Part shown: piece by piece, positions 1 through 10,889 of the stretch
Numbering within the stretch: position 1 is the first letter of the stretch
How the letters are laid out: each line of letters begins with the position of its first letter
NCBI GenBank assembly: GCA_044238435.1
Contig: JBIIDH010000095.1
Coordinates: 1-13,099 of the forward strand
Direction: 5' to 3'
DNA from: VFMC01 sp044238435
GTDB lineage: Bacteria; Actinomycetota; Acidimicrobiia; Acidimicrobiales; Ilumatobacteraceae
Length of the DNA: 13,099 nucleotides
The notes under the pieces: model-generated
Database searches by the model: none
What the model saw: the letters and a program-made list of their open reading frames with translations, nothing else
What the model was told of the DNA's origin: nothing
Translations under genes and position numbers: made by a program

Positions 1-1
1 C

Positions 2-1535
<1,534 letters not shown>

Positions 1536-1537
<2 letters not shown>

Positions 1538-1541
1538 GGAG
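1536..1541 (+). promoter_or_regulatory. Ribosome binding site of nuoM, overlapping the nuoL stop
   Basis: AGGGAG lies 10 bases before the ATG at 1552 and shares its first two bases with the TAG stop of nuoL. It fixes the nuoM start at 1552, although the reading frame is open upstream to 1354. Confidence 0.75.
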
Positions 1542-1551
1542 CACAACGACC

Positions 1552-3126
1552 ATGGACGTCCTCCGCGACCAGAACTGGCTGCTGAGCCTCGGCACATTCC
1601 TGCCGTTGGCCGGTGTGCTGGTGATGCTCTTCATCCCCAAGGCACAGGAACTGCTGCACAAGCAGGTGGCGATGCTCACGGCAGTGGCCACGCTGGGTGT
1701 GGGCATCTACACGCTCACCCAGTTCGACTACGACCAGTCGGAGAAGCTGCAGTTCTTCGCCGACACGAAGTGGATCTCGGTCATCAAGAGCGGGTACACC
1801 ATCGGCCTCGACGGCATCAGCCTGCCGCTGTACTTCCTGTCGATGGTCATCACCGTGCTGGTGATGATCTACTCATGGGACCACGTGCCGTCGCCCGGCA
1901 ACCCGAAGGCGTTCCTCATCCTGATGCTGGTGCTGCAGACCGGTATGGCCGGCACCTTCATCGCCCAGGACCTCATCTTGTTCTTCGTGTTCTTCGAAGT
2001 GGTGCTGCTGCCGATGTACTTCATGATCGGCGTGTGGGGCGGCGAGAACCGTCAGTACGCGTCGCTGAAGTTCTTCCTCTACACGATGTTCGGCTCGGCG
2101 CTGATGCTGGTGTCGTTCCTGGCGCTGTTCTACAAGACGGGCGCAGAGAGCTTCTCCATCCCGTACCTCGTCGAGAACGGCGTCGGGATCTCCAAAGACG
2201 TAGCCATCTGGATCTTCGCCGGCATGTTCATCGGCTTCGCCGTGAAGGTGCCGATGTTCCCGTTCCACACCTGGCTGCCCGACGCCCACACCCAGGCACC
2301 CACACAGGGTTCGGTCATCCTGGCCGCCGTACTGCTGAAGTTGGGCACCTACGGTTTCGTGCGCATCGCCATCCCCATCCTGCCGCAGGCCGCAGTGAAG
2401 TGGGCCCCGATCATCGGAGTGCTGGCGGTCATCGGCATCATCTACGGCGCCCTCGGGTGCCTGGCGCAGACCGACATGAAGCGGCTCATCGCCTTCAGTT
2501 CGGTGGCTCACATGGGCTTCGTCATGCTGGGCATCAGCACCCTCACCTCGATGGGCATCAACGCCGCCCTGTTCGGCATGGTGGCCCACGGCCTCATCAC
2601 CGGCATGTTGTTCTTCCTCGCCGGCTCGGTGAAGGAGCGCTACCACACCCTCGAGATCAAGCGCCTCAGCGGCATGCTGCAGCAGATGCCGAAGCTCGGC
2701 TGGATCATGGGCTTCTGCGCCATGGCCTCGCTCGGCCTGCCCGGCCTCGCCGGCTTCTGGGGCGAGTTCCCGGCCATCCTCAGCGCCTACAGCCCGGCGC
2801 CGCAGCTCAGCACCGGCCTGTTCCGCACGCTCATGGTCATCGCCGCACTGGGCACCGTGCTCGCCGCCGCCTACCTGCTGTGGCTCTACCAGCGCACCGC
2901 CTTCGGCAACCCGACGGCGGAGTTCTCGGGTGACGGCCACGCCCACAGCGTCGGCGCCGCAGGGCACGACGACCACCACAGCGACATCCACGATGTCACC
3001 CGCTTCGAGTGGATGGCGTGGACGCCCTTGCTCGTGGCCATCGTGGTGTTCGGCGTGTTCCCGCAACTGATGTTCAAGGTGATGGACCCGGCGGTCACCG
3101 AACTGGTGAAGGTGTTCAACCCGTGA
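1552..3126 (+). CDS. nuoM: NADH-quinone oxidoreductase subunit M (NuoM)
   Basis: This is an antiporter-like proton-channel subunit of the complex I membrane arm. The protein is 524 residues (E. coli 509). The ATG at 1552 is chosen because it follows AGGGAG and gives a normal NuoM N-terminus; the upstream extension only shadows nuoL. Visible key residues are the TM5 glutamate E149 in VFFEVVLLPMYF, K232 in the broken TM7 helix (KVPMFPFHTWLPDA), K263 in LLKLGTYGF, and the TM12 acidic residue E405 in GFWGEFPAIL (equivalent to E. coli E407). A His-rich loop (GDGHAH, GHDDHHSDIHD, bases 2932-2997) sits between predicted TM13 and TM14, the same place as the larger His-rich loop in NuoL. The TGA stop overlaps the GTG start of nuoN, indicating translational coupling. 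Confidence 0.97.
   Translation: MDVLRDQNWLLSLGTFLPLAGVLVMLFIPKAQELLHKQVAMLTAVATLGVGIYTLTQFDYDQSEKLQFFADTKWISVIKSGYTIGLDGISLPLYFLSMVITVLVMIYSWDHVPSPGNPKAFLILMLVLQTGMAGTFIAQDLILFFVFFEVVLLPMYFMIGVWGGENRQYASLKFFLYTMFGSALMLVSFLALFYKTGAESFSIPYLVENGVGISKDVAIWIFAGMFIGFAVKVPMFPFHTWLPDAHTQAPTQGSVILAAVLLKLGTYGFVRIAIPILPQAAVKWAPIIGVLAVIGIIYGALGCLAQTDMKRLIAFSSVAHMGFVMLGISTLTSMGINAALFGMVAHGLITGMLFFLAGSVKERYHTLEIKRLSGMLQQMPKLGWIMGFCAMASLGLPGLAGFWGEFPAILSAYSPAPQLSTGLFRTLMVIAALGTVLAAAYLLWLYQRTAFGNPTAEFSGDGHAHSVGAAGHDDHHSDIHDVTRFEWMAWTPLLVAIVVFGVFPQLMFKVMDPAVTELVKVFNP
2932..2997 (+). other. Histidine-rich loop segment within NuoM
   Basis: This in-frame segment of nuoM encodes about 8 His in 22 residues, with the core GHDDHHSDIHD. 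It follows the TM13-like helix and precedes RFEWMAW, which opens TM14. It is shorter than the NuoL loop but structurally equivalent, and by E. coli topology it is cytoplasmic. Its function is unknown. Confidence 0.7.
3108..3114 (+). promoter_or_regulatory. Ribosome binding site of nuoN inside nuoM
   Basis: GAAGGTG lies 8 bases before the GTG at 3123, within the last nuoM codons. It supports the GTG start that overlaps the nuoM stop as GTGA. Confidence 0.65.
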
Positions 3127-4643
3127 TCGCCTCGCTCCTCGCCGCTGCCGCCGAGTTCACGGCGCCGACGATCGACTATCACGCGCTCGCCCCCGAGATC
3201 ATCCTCGCCGTGGGCATCTGCATCGTGCTCCTGGTCGACCTGTTCGTCGAGGAGCGCCAGCGCTGGATCACGAGCACCATCACCGGCATGGTGCTGCTCG
3301 CTGCGTTCATCCCGGTGGTCACACTCAGCGTCATCGGCGGCGACGTGCGTTCACTGTTCGACGGCCGCTACGTGATCGACGAGTTCGCCCTCGTCGTGAA
3401 GGCGCTGTTCCTGCTGGCCGGCTACGTCGTGGTGCTGCTCAGCAGCAACGAGGTGGAAGAGGGCCACTACCACCAGGGTGAGTACTACGTCCTGCTGCTC
3501 GCCAGCATCACCGGCATGGTGATGATGGGCTCTGCCCGCGACATGGTGAGCATCTTCGTTGCGCTCGAGTTCCTCTCGATCCCCGCCTACATGCTGGCTG
3601 CCTGGCGCAAGCGCGACCGCAAGAGCAACGAAGCCGGCGTGAAGTACTACCTGCTCGGCGTGTTCGCCAGTGCCGTGATGCTGTACGGCATGAGCCTGCT
3701 CTACGGCGTCACCGGTACCACGTTGCTGGCCGACATCGGCCCGGCCGTCACCCTCGATGGCAACATCGGCGGTGTGGAGGTACTGGCGGTGGCCTTCGTG
3801 ATCATCGGCTTCGCCTTCAAGGTGAGCGCCGTGCCGTTCCACCAGTGGGCGCCCGACGTGTACGAGGGTGCGCCCACGCCCATCACCGCGTTCTTGAGCG
3901 TGGCCTCGAAGGCCGCCGGGTTCGTGGCCCTCGTCACGCTGATCTACCTCGCCTTCCCGAACGCCGCCGATGTGTACCAGCCCCTGCTGTGGGTGCTGGC
4001 CGCGCTGTCGATGACCGTGGGCAACCTGCTGGCGCTGCGCCAGACCAACATCGTGCGCATGCTCGCCTACTCGAGCATCAGCCAGGGCGGCTTCATCCTC
4101 ATGCCGCTGGCCGTGGCCGGTGCCGGCACCACCGCCGAGACCTCGCTGAAGGCTGTGGTCGTGTACCTGGTCATCTACGCCGCCACCAACCTCGGCGCCT
4201 TCGCCGTCGTCATCGCCGTGGCGCGCAAGACCCGCAGCGGCGAGATCAGCAGCTACGGGGGCCTGTTCAGTTATGCCCCCGCCCTCGGTGTGCTGATGAC
4301 CGTCTTCATGGCCTCGCTCGCCGGTATCCCGCCGCTGGGCGGCTGGTACGCCAAGTTCGGTGCCTTCAAGGCAGCACTCGACGCCGGTAACGGCTGGGGT
4401 TACTCCATCGCCATCATCGGTGCCGTCAACGCGGTCATTGCTGCGGCGTACTACATCACCGTGATGCGCGAGATCTGGATGAAGCCGGTGCCCGACGGCG
4501 ACATCACACCCATCCGCACCCCGATGTCGCTGCAGACGGCGCTCATCATCACGTGCGGTGTCACCGTGGTGCTCGGCGTGCTGCCCGATCTGGTGGCACG
4601 CTACGGCGACCTGGCCGACCTCACCGGTGCCTTCGGCCGCTGA
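3123..4643 (+). CDS. nuoN: NADH-quinone oxidoreductase subunit N (NuoN)
   Basis: This is the third antiporter-like subunit of the complex I membrane arm, next to the proximal subunits. It has 506 residues from a GTG start that overlaps the nuoM TGA by four bases, with GAAGGTG upstream. The frame is open further upstream to 3009, but that part only shadows nuoM. Proton-path residues are recognisable: E149 in FVALEFLSIPAYM, K174 in NEAGVKYYLLG, K233 in FAFKVSAVPFHQWAPDVYEG, K263 in VASKAAGF and K411 in the TM12 block IPPLGGWYAKFGAF. This is the normal NuoN set, so the subunit looks functional. Its last 17 bases overlap the start of the methyltransferase gene. Unlike NuoL and NuoM it has no His-rich loop. 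Confidence 0.97.
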   Translation: MIASLLAAAAEFTAPTIDYHALAPEIILAVGICIVLLVDLFVEERQRWITSTITGMVLLAAFIPVVTLSVIGGDVRSLFDGRYVIDEFALVVKALFLLAGYVVVLLSSNEVEEGHYHQGEYYVLLLASITGMVMMGSARDMVSIFVALEFLSIPAYMLAAWRKRDRKSNEAGVKYYLLGVFASAVMLYGMSLLYGVTGTTLLADIGPAVTLDGNIGGVEVLAVAFVIIGFAFKVSAVPFHQWAPDVYEGAPTPITAFLSVASKAAGFVALVTLIYLAFPNAADVYQPLLWVLAALSMTVGNLLALRQTNIVRMLAYSSISQGGFILMPLAVAGAGTTAETSLKAVVVYLVIYAATNLGAFAVVIAVARKTRSGEISSYGGLFSYAPALGVLMTVFMASLAGIPPLGGWYAKFGAFKAALDAGNGWGYSIAIIGAVNAVIAAAYYITVMREIWMKPVPDGDITPIRTPMSLQTALIITCGVTVVLGVLPDLVARYGDLADLTGAFGR

Positions 4644-5670
4644 CGACATCGCCCAGGCCATCGCCGCCGCAGGCGGGATGATCGGGTTCGACGAGTTCAT
4701 GGACCGGGCGCTCTACGGCGCCAGCGGCTTCTACACCGAGGTGGGCCGCGCCGGCCGTCGTGGCGACTTCATCACGTCGCCCGAGGTGGGGCCGTTGTTC
4801 GGCGCGGTGCTGGCGCGCTGGATCGATGCCGAATGGCAGCGCCTCGGCCGCCCCGACGACTTCACCGTGGTGGAGGTGGGCGCCGGACCGGGAACCCTGG
4901 CCCGCTCCGTCAACGCGGCCTGGACTGCCTGCCCGACCTTGCAGCGCCACCGCTACCTCGCCGTCGAGTCGTCGGCTGCACAGCGGGCGCTGCACCCCGA
5001 CGGCATCGAATCACTGGCCACCGTGCCCGATGGGCGATTCACGGGCGTGGTGGTGGCCAACGAACTGCTCGACAACCTGCCCTTCCACCTCGCCGTGTTC
5101 GACGACGGCTGGCGCGAGGCCTTCGTGGCCGCGGCGCCCGACGGTCGGTTCGTCGAGGTGCTGCAGCCGTTCGACACGGTGCCCGCAGCGCTCCCACCGT
5201 CGGCTCCGCACGGTGCGCGTGCACCGTGGCAGCAGCAGGCAGCGGCATGGGTCGATGAGATGCGGTCGAAGCTGGTCGCCGGCAGTGTGCTGGTGATCGA
5301 CTACGGCGTGGCGCGCACCGCCGAGTTGGCCGGTCGCCCGTGGCGCGACTGGCTGCGCACCTATCGCGGACACGAGCGCGGTGTGCACTACCTGCTCGAT
5401 GCCGGCCTGCAGGACATCACCGCCGACATCGCGGTCGATCAACTGCCAGAGCCCGACGAGCTGCGCACCCAGGCCCAGTTCCTGCAGCGCTGGGGGATCG
5501 ACGAACTGGTCGATGAAGGCCGTGCCGCCTGGGCCGCTGCAGCAGCTGCGCCCACCGTGGCGGCGATGTCGATGCGGAGCCGGATCCGTGAGGCCGAGGC
5601 GCTGCTCGACCCGGCAGGACTCGGTGGATTTCTGGCCCTGACCTTCCGGGTCGACCCGAGCGGCCAGTAG
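4627..5670 (+). CDS. MidA/NDUFAF7-family (DUF185) SAM-dependent methyltransferase
   Basis: This is a predicted class I SAM-dependent methyltransferase of 347 residues. Family marks in order: an N-terminal helix and GFDEFMDRALYG (20-31); the family signature GDFITSPEVGPLFG (46-59); SAM-binding motif I VVEVGAGPGTLA (81-92); the acidic end of the next strand AVES (112-115); the NELLDNLP block (145-152); VLVIDYG (221-227); and YRGHERG followed by LQDITADIAVDQL. The GTG at 4627 is chosen because the helix before GFDEFM belongs to the family; ATG 4678 would cut it off. No Shine-Dalgarno is visible, and the 17-base overlap with nuoN suggests translational coupling. Human NDUFAF7 dimethylates an arginine of NDUFS2 (the NuoD homologue) during complex I assembly. 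The position here suggests a matching role on a Nuo subunit, but the substrate is inferred. Confidence 0.88.
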   Translation: MPSAADDIAQAIAAAGGMIGFDEFMDRALYGASGFYTEVGRAGRRGDFITSPEVGPLFGAVLARWIDAEWQRLGRPDDFTVVEVGAGPGTLARSVNAAWTACPTLQRHRYLAVESSAAQRALHPDGIESLATVPDGRFTGVVVANELLDNLPFHLAVFDDGWREAFVAAAPDGRFVEVLQPFDTVPAALPPSAPHGARAPWQQQAAAWVDEMRSKLVAGSVLVIDYGVARTAELAGRPWRDWLRTYRGHERGVHYLLDAGLQDITADIAVDQLPEPDELRTQAQFLQRWGIDELVDEGRAAWAAAAAAPTVAAMSMRSRIREAEALLDPAGLGGFLALTFRVDPSGQ

Positions 5671-5673
5671 CGT
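5668..5673 (+). promoter_or_regulatory. Candidate -10 box of kup, near-leaderless promoter
   Basis: TAGCGT fits the actinobacterial TANNNT -10 consensus. It overlaps the TAG stop of the methyltransferase gene and ends nine bases before the GTG start of kup. The intervening bases (tctcctcct) hold no Shine-Dalgarno. This fits a transcript starting at or within about three bases of the start codon. No convincing -35 is seen (TTCCGG at 5644 at best). Confidence 0.45.
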
Positions 5674-5682
5674 TCTCCTCCT

Positions 5683-7713
5683 GTGGCATCGGACAAGACC
5701 GCCGGACCCGAGTCGGTAGAACTCGCCAAGCAGCACGCTGCTGAAACCGCCCCTGAGGAACCAGAGGTTCCTGCCGAGGCGGATGTGGCCGACGACGACT
5801 ACATCGCCGCGATCTCCGAGCCCGGCCACGACCACGAGCACCACGAGCACAGCAAGGCGGGCACCATCGCGCTCGCCCTGGGTGCGCTCGGCGTGGTGTA
5901 CGGCGACATCGGCACCAGCCCGCTGTACGCGCTGCGCGAGGCGTTCACCGAAGAACACCACACGATGGTGGTCGACAAGGTGAACGTGTACGGCGTGGCG
6001 TCACTGGCCTTCTGGTCGCTCGTCATCATCATCTCCATCAAGTACCTGGCCTTCGTGATGCGCGCCGACAACAAGGGCGAGGGCGGCATCTTGTCGCTCA
6101 CCTCGCTGGTGATGCGTCGTCGCCAGCGCACGGTGGCCAAGTCCAGCCTGCTGGTGGCGCTCGGCATCTTCGGTACGGCGCTGCTCTACGGCGACGGGGC
6201 CATCACGCCGGCTATCTCGGTGCTGGCGGCTGTCGATGGGCTCACCCTGGTCTCTCCTGGGTTCGACAGTTGGATCGTCCCTATCGCCATTGTCATCCTC
6301 GTGGTGCTGTTCCTGGTGCAGAGCAAGGGCACCGGGGCAGTGGGCAAGGTGTTCGGCCCGGTGATGATGGTGTGGTTCGCCACGCTGGCAGTGCTGGGTC
6401 TACGCCAGGTACTCGCCCATCCCGAGATCATCAGCTCGGTGAATCCGGTGAATGCGGTGCGCTACTTCACCCATGAACCGATGAAGGCGTTCCTGTCGCT
6501 CGGTTCCATCTTCCTCGTCGTCACCGGTGGCGAAGCCCTCTATGCCGACATGGGGCACTTCGGCCGCAAACCGATCATGTGGGGTTGGTACGGCATGGTG
6601 CTGCCGTCGCTCGTGCTGAACTACTGGGGCCAGAGCGCCTTCCTGCTGGAAAACCCCGAGCTGGTGGAAGAGAAGTTCTTCTTCCTCATGGCCCCCGATG
6701 CGCTCCAGTTGCCGCTCGTGCTGCTGGCCACCGCGGCCACCGTCATCGCCTCGCAGGCGCTCATCTCCGGCGTGTTCTCGCTCACCGCCCAGGCAGTCCA
6801 ACTCGACTACCTGCCGCGCATCGAGATCCGCCACACCAGTCATCAGCACATGGGCCAGATCTACGTACCGCTGGTGAACTGGTTGCTGATGGCGGCGTGC
6901 ATCGGCCTGGTGCTCGGCTTCCGCACCGCGTCGAACCTCGCCGCGGCCTACGGCATCGCCGTCACGATGACCATGGCCATCACCACGCTCATCTTCTTCA
7001 AGGTGCTGGTCGACCGCTGGAACTGGCCGCAATGGAGGGCGTATCTCGTCTGCGTGCCGTTGCTTGTCATCGAGATCGGGTTCGTCAGCGCCAACATGGT
7101 GAAGATCCCCAGCGGCGGCTGGTTCGCCCTGGCCGTGGCCATCATCTTGATGGTGCAGATGCAGACCTGGCGGCGCGGTCGCCAATTGGTGGCAGAGCGC
7201 ATCCACCGTGGCGAGCGACCGATCGTCGAGGTGCTCGACAGTGCCACCGACATCAAGCGCGTCGCTGGTACGGCCGTGTTCATGTTCAAAGACCTCGGCA
7301 AGGCCCCGCCGGCGTTGGTGAACAATCTGCGCCACAACAAAGTGCTGCACCGGACCACGCTCATCGTGTCGGTCGACACCGACGATGCGCCCCGCGTCGA
7401 CCCCGACGACCGCTACGAGGTCACCAAGGTCGAGCCCGGGGTGTTCCAGGTGCTGCTCACCTTCGGCTTCATGGAAGACCCTGATGTGCCTGCCGCACTG
7501 GCCCAGATCGAGCACCGCGGCCTCGACTTCGACCCCGACGATGTCACCTATTTCATCGGCCGCGAGTCCATCATCGCCGGCAAGGCGCCCGGCATGCACC
7601 CGTTGCGTGAGCACCTCTTCGTGCTGCTGAACCGTGGTGCCGACAGCGCCAGCCGCTTCTTCAACCTGCCCACCGATCGCGTGTTCGAGGTGGGTTCGCG
7701 CGTCGAGATCTGA
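5683..7713 (+). CDS. kup: Kup-type low-affinity K+ uptake transporter
   Basis: This is a KUP/HAK/KT family membrane transporter, a probable K+/H+ symporter of the cytoplasmic membrane. It has 676 residues; E. coli Kup has 622. The first transmembrane helix carries GVVYGDIGTSPLYALRE with D75, equivalent to E. coli D23. LYGDGAITPAISV places D171 at the E. coli E116 position, a common family variant. TGGEALYADMGHFGR gives E284. The TM bundle ends near residue 495 and a hydrophilic cytoplasmic domain of about 180 residues follows (VAGTAVFM, HNKVLH, FFNLPTDRVFEVG). The N-terminal extension of about 60 residues is acidic and then His-rich (GHDHEHHEH, residues about 48-56). The start is GTG 5683; GTG 5785 is a possible alternative giving a shorter tail. 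The gene lies 12 bases after the methyltransferase, but the TAGCGT box suggests independent transcription. Confidence 0.94.
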   Translation: MASDKTAGPESVELAKQHAAETAPEEPEVPAEADVADDDYIAAISEPGHDHEHHEHSKAGTIALALGALGVVYGDIGTSPLYALREAFTEEHHTMVVDKVNVYGVASLAFWSLVIIISIKYLAFVMRADNKGEGGILSLTSLVMRRRQRTVAKSSLLVALGIFGTALLYGDGAITPAISVLAAVDGLTLVSPGFDSWIVPIAIVILVVLFLVQSKGTGAVGKVFGPVMMVWFATLAVLGLRQVLAHPEIISSVNPVNAVRYFTHEPMKAFLSLGSIFLVVTGGEALYADMGHFGRKPIMWGWYGMVLPSLVLNYWGQSAFLLENPELVEEKFFFLMAPDALQLPLVLLATAATVIASQALISGVFSLTAQAVQLDYLPRIEIRHTSHQHMGQIYVPLVNWLLMAACIGLVLGFRTASNLAAAYGIAVTMTMAITTLIFFKVLVDRWNWPQWRAYLVCVPLLVIEIGFVSANMVKIPSGGWFALAVAIILMVQMQTWRRGRQLVAERIHRGERPIVEVLDSATDIKRVAGTAVFMFKDLGKAPPALVNNLRHNKVLHRTTLIVSVDTDDAPRVDPDDRYEVTKVEPGVFQVLLTFGFMEDPDVPAALAQIEHRGLDFDPDDVTYFIGRESIIAGKAPGMHPLREHLFVLLNRGADSASRFFNLPTDRVFEVGSRVEI

Positions 7714-7759
7714 GCGCACCCGGGATCGCCCGCCCCGCGGCGCGCCCGCCCGGCTTTGC

Positions 7760-7765
7760 TACGTT
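7760..7765 (+). promoter_or_regulatory. Candidate -10 box of acs
   Basis: TACGTT matches TANNNT and lies 33 bases before the acs ATG. A start about seven bases downstream would give a leader of roughly 27 bases containing the ribosome binding site. No -35 is recognisable in the very GC-rich upstream DNA. Confidence 0.4.
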
Positions 7766-7783
7766 CACCCCTGCGGATCAACC

Positions 7784-7791
7784 GAAGGGGA
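7784..7791 (+). promoter_or_regulatory. Ribosome binding site of acs
   Basis: GAAGGGGA ends seven bases before the ATG at 7799. It decides the start against the in-frame open stretch that runs back to 7634 inside kup. Confidence 0.7.
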
Positions 7792-7798
7792 CGACGAC

Positions 7799-9745
<1,947 letters not shown>

Positions 9746-9756
9746 CGCCCCCGCTC

Positions 9757-10302
9757 ATGCCCGACGACGTCGCCAGTGCGCTGGCCCGGCACGCCACGGT
9801 TCGCTGGAACGGTGCCGCCCGCCCACCCGGCGCGGTGGCGATCGTCGACATCGACGGGGTGCTCGCCGACACCTCGGCGCGCCAGTACCTGCTCGAACGT
9901 CCCGGCGGTGGCCGCGACTGGGATGCCTTCTTCGCTGCCGCTGGCGACGACCTGCCGTACAGCGAGGTACCGGCACTGGCGCACGGTCTGCCGACCGACA
10001 TGGTGGTGGTGCTGGTCTCGGGCCGACCCGACTGGCTCGCCGACCCCACCGTCGACTGGTTGACCCGCCATGGCATGCGCTGGGACCTGCTCCTGGTGCG
10101 CCGCCGCGGCGACCGGACCGGAGCGGCACGCTTCAAGCGGGCCGTTCTCAGCAGCATCCGCGACACCGGCTTCTCGGTCGCGATGGCCGTCGACGACGAC
10201 GAGCGGGTGACGACGATGTACGCAGCGGAAGGGATCCCCACTGTCGTCGCTGTGGAGGCGGGCAGCGTGCTGGAGACCCGACAGGTCCCTCTGCGCGAGT
10301 AG
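9757..10302 (+). CDS. HAD-superfamily phosphatase, polynucleotide kinase 3'-phosphatase-like
   Basis: This is a predicted Mg2+-dependent phosphohydrolase of 181 residues. All four HAD motifs are visible: motif I VDIDGVLADT with nucleophile D31 and general acid D33; motif II LVSGRP with S88; motif III lysine K127 in ARFKRAV; and motif IV VDDDE with D146/D147. There is no large cap domain. The order and spacing, including RQYLL and DWDAFF after motif I and SGRPD before a helix ending WLTRHG, resemble the C-terminal 3'-phosphatase domain of phage T4 polynucleotide kinase and bacterial stand-alone relatives. No kinase P-loop is present. The ATG lies 11 bases after acs, with only a distant GAGGA, so translation is probably coupled. 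The substrate is unknown: a nucleic-acid 3' end, a nucleotide or a small phosphoester are all possible. It is convergent with yajQ across 17 bases. Confidence 0.8.
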   Translation: MPDDVASALARHATVRWNGAARPPGAVAIVDIDGVLADTSARQYLLERPGGGRDWDAFFAAAGDDLPYSEVPALAHGLPTDMVVVLVSGRPDWLADPTVDWLTRHGMRWDLLLVRRRGDRTGAARFKRAVLSSIRDTGFSVAMAVDDDERVTTMYAAEGIPTVVAVEAGSVLETRQVPLRE

Positions 10303-10319
10303 CCGCTCGACGGGCCGAG

Positions 10320-10808
10320 TCAGTCGCGGAAGTTCTCGAACTGCAGGGGGATGCCGAGATCGGTGCCCTTCAGCAGTGCGATGACCGCCTGCAGGTCGTC
10401 ACGCTTCTTGCCGTTCACCCGCACCGAATCGCCCTGGGTCTGGCTGGTGACACCCTTGGGTGCCTTCTCTTTGATGGTGCGGTTGATCTCACGAGCTTTG
10501 TCGCTGGAGATGCCCACCTTGATGGTGACCACCTGGCGCACGGTGTTCTGGGTGGCCTCCTGGACGGTGCCGTAGTCGACACCCTTCAGCGAGACCCCTC
10601 GCTTCACCAGACGCTCCTCGAGCACCAGTCGCAACGCTGCCAGGCGGTCTTCGCTGACGGTGTGCAACGTGATGACGAGGTCGTTCTGCTCGATCGTGGA
10701 GTTGGTGTTCTTGAAGTCGAACCGCGTGGCGATCTCGCGCTGCGCCTGATCGACAGCGTTGCGCACCTCTTGGCGGTCGACCTCGGAGACGATGTCGAAA
10801 CTCGGCAT
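10320..10808 (-). CDS. yajQ: YajQ-family nucleotide-binding protein
   Basis: This is a small cytoplasmic protein of 162 residues (E. coli YajQ 163). The full family pattern is present: the start PSFDIVSEVDRQEVRNAVDQ, then REIATRFDFKNTNSTIE, then VKRGVSLKGVDYG, then KINR-like REINRTIKE and KAPKGVTSQTQGDSVRV, ending GTDLGIPLQFENFRD. The family has a ferredoxin-like double fold and binds nucleotides or tRNA in vitro. A Xanthomonas homologue binds cyclic di-GMP, but no role can be assigned here from sequence alone. The ATG at 10808 is the universal family start. The open frame upstream to 11057 only reads through the tRNA gene. A -10 box six bases before the ATG implies a leaderless mRNA. Confidence 0.95.
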   Translation of the reverse strand: MPSFDIVSEVDRQEVRNAVDQAQREIATRFDFKNTNSTIEQNDLVITLHTVSEDRLAALRLVLEERLVKRGVSLKGVDYGTVQEATQNTVRQVVTIKVGISSDKAREINRTIKEKAPKGVTSQTQGDSVRVNGKKRDDLQAVIALLKGTDLGIPLQFENFRD

Positions 10809-10814
10809 GGCGAC

Positions 10815-10820
10815 AGCGTA
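10815..10820 (-). promoter_or_regulatory. Leaderless promoter -10 box of yajQ
   Basis: On the minus strand TACGCT is followed by exactly six bases (GTCGCC) and then the yajQ ATG. This places the A of ATG at +1. No Shine-Dalgarno is present, as expected for a leaderless actinobacterial gene. No clear -35 is visible. Confidence 0.6.
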
Positions 10821-10844
10821 CCCAGCAGCACCCGGCCATCCCGG

Positions 10845-10874
10845 TTGGTCGGGTGCCGGTGACGCGGGTAGCGT
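10845..10874 (+). promoter_or_regulatory. Promoter of tRNA-Tyr
   Basis: TTGGTC at 10845-10850 and TAGCGT at 10869-10874 are separated by 18 bases and fit housekeeping sigma-factor -35 and -10 boxes. Transcription would start near 10881, about nine bases before the mature tRNA 5' end. The promoter diverges from that of yajQ in the 81-base gap. Confidence 0.5.
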
Positions 10875-10889
10875 TGCCCACTGCATCAG

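Noticed and set aside
7719..7753. Possible hairpin (CCGGG with CCCGG) between kup and acs as a terminator
   Set aside because: Only five base pairs around a long GC-rich loop and no T run, so it is not supportable as an intrinsic terminator.
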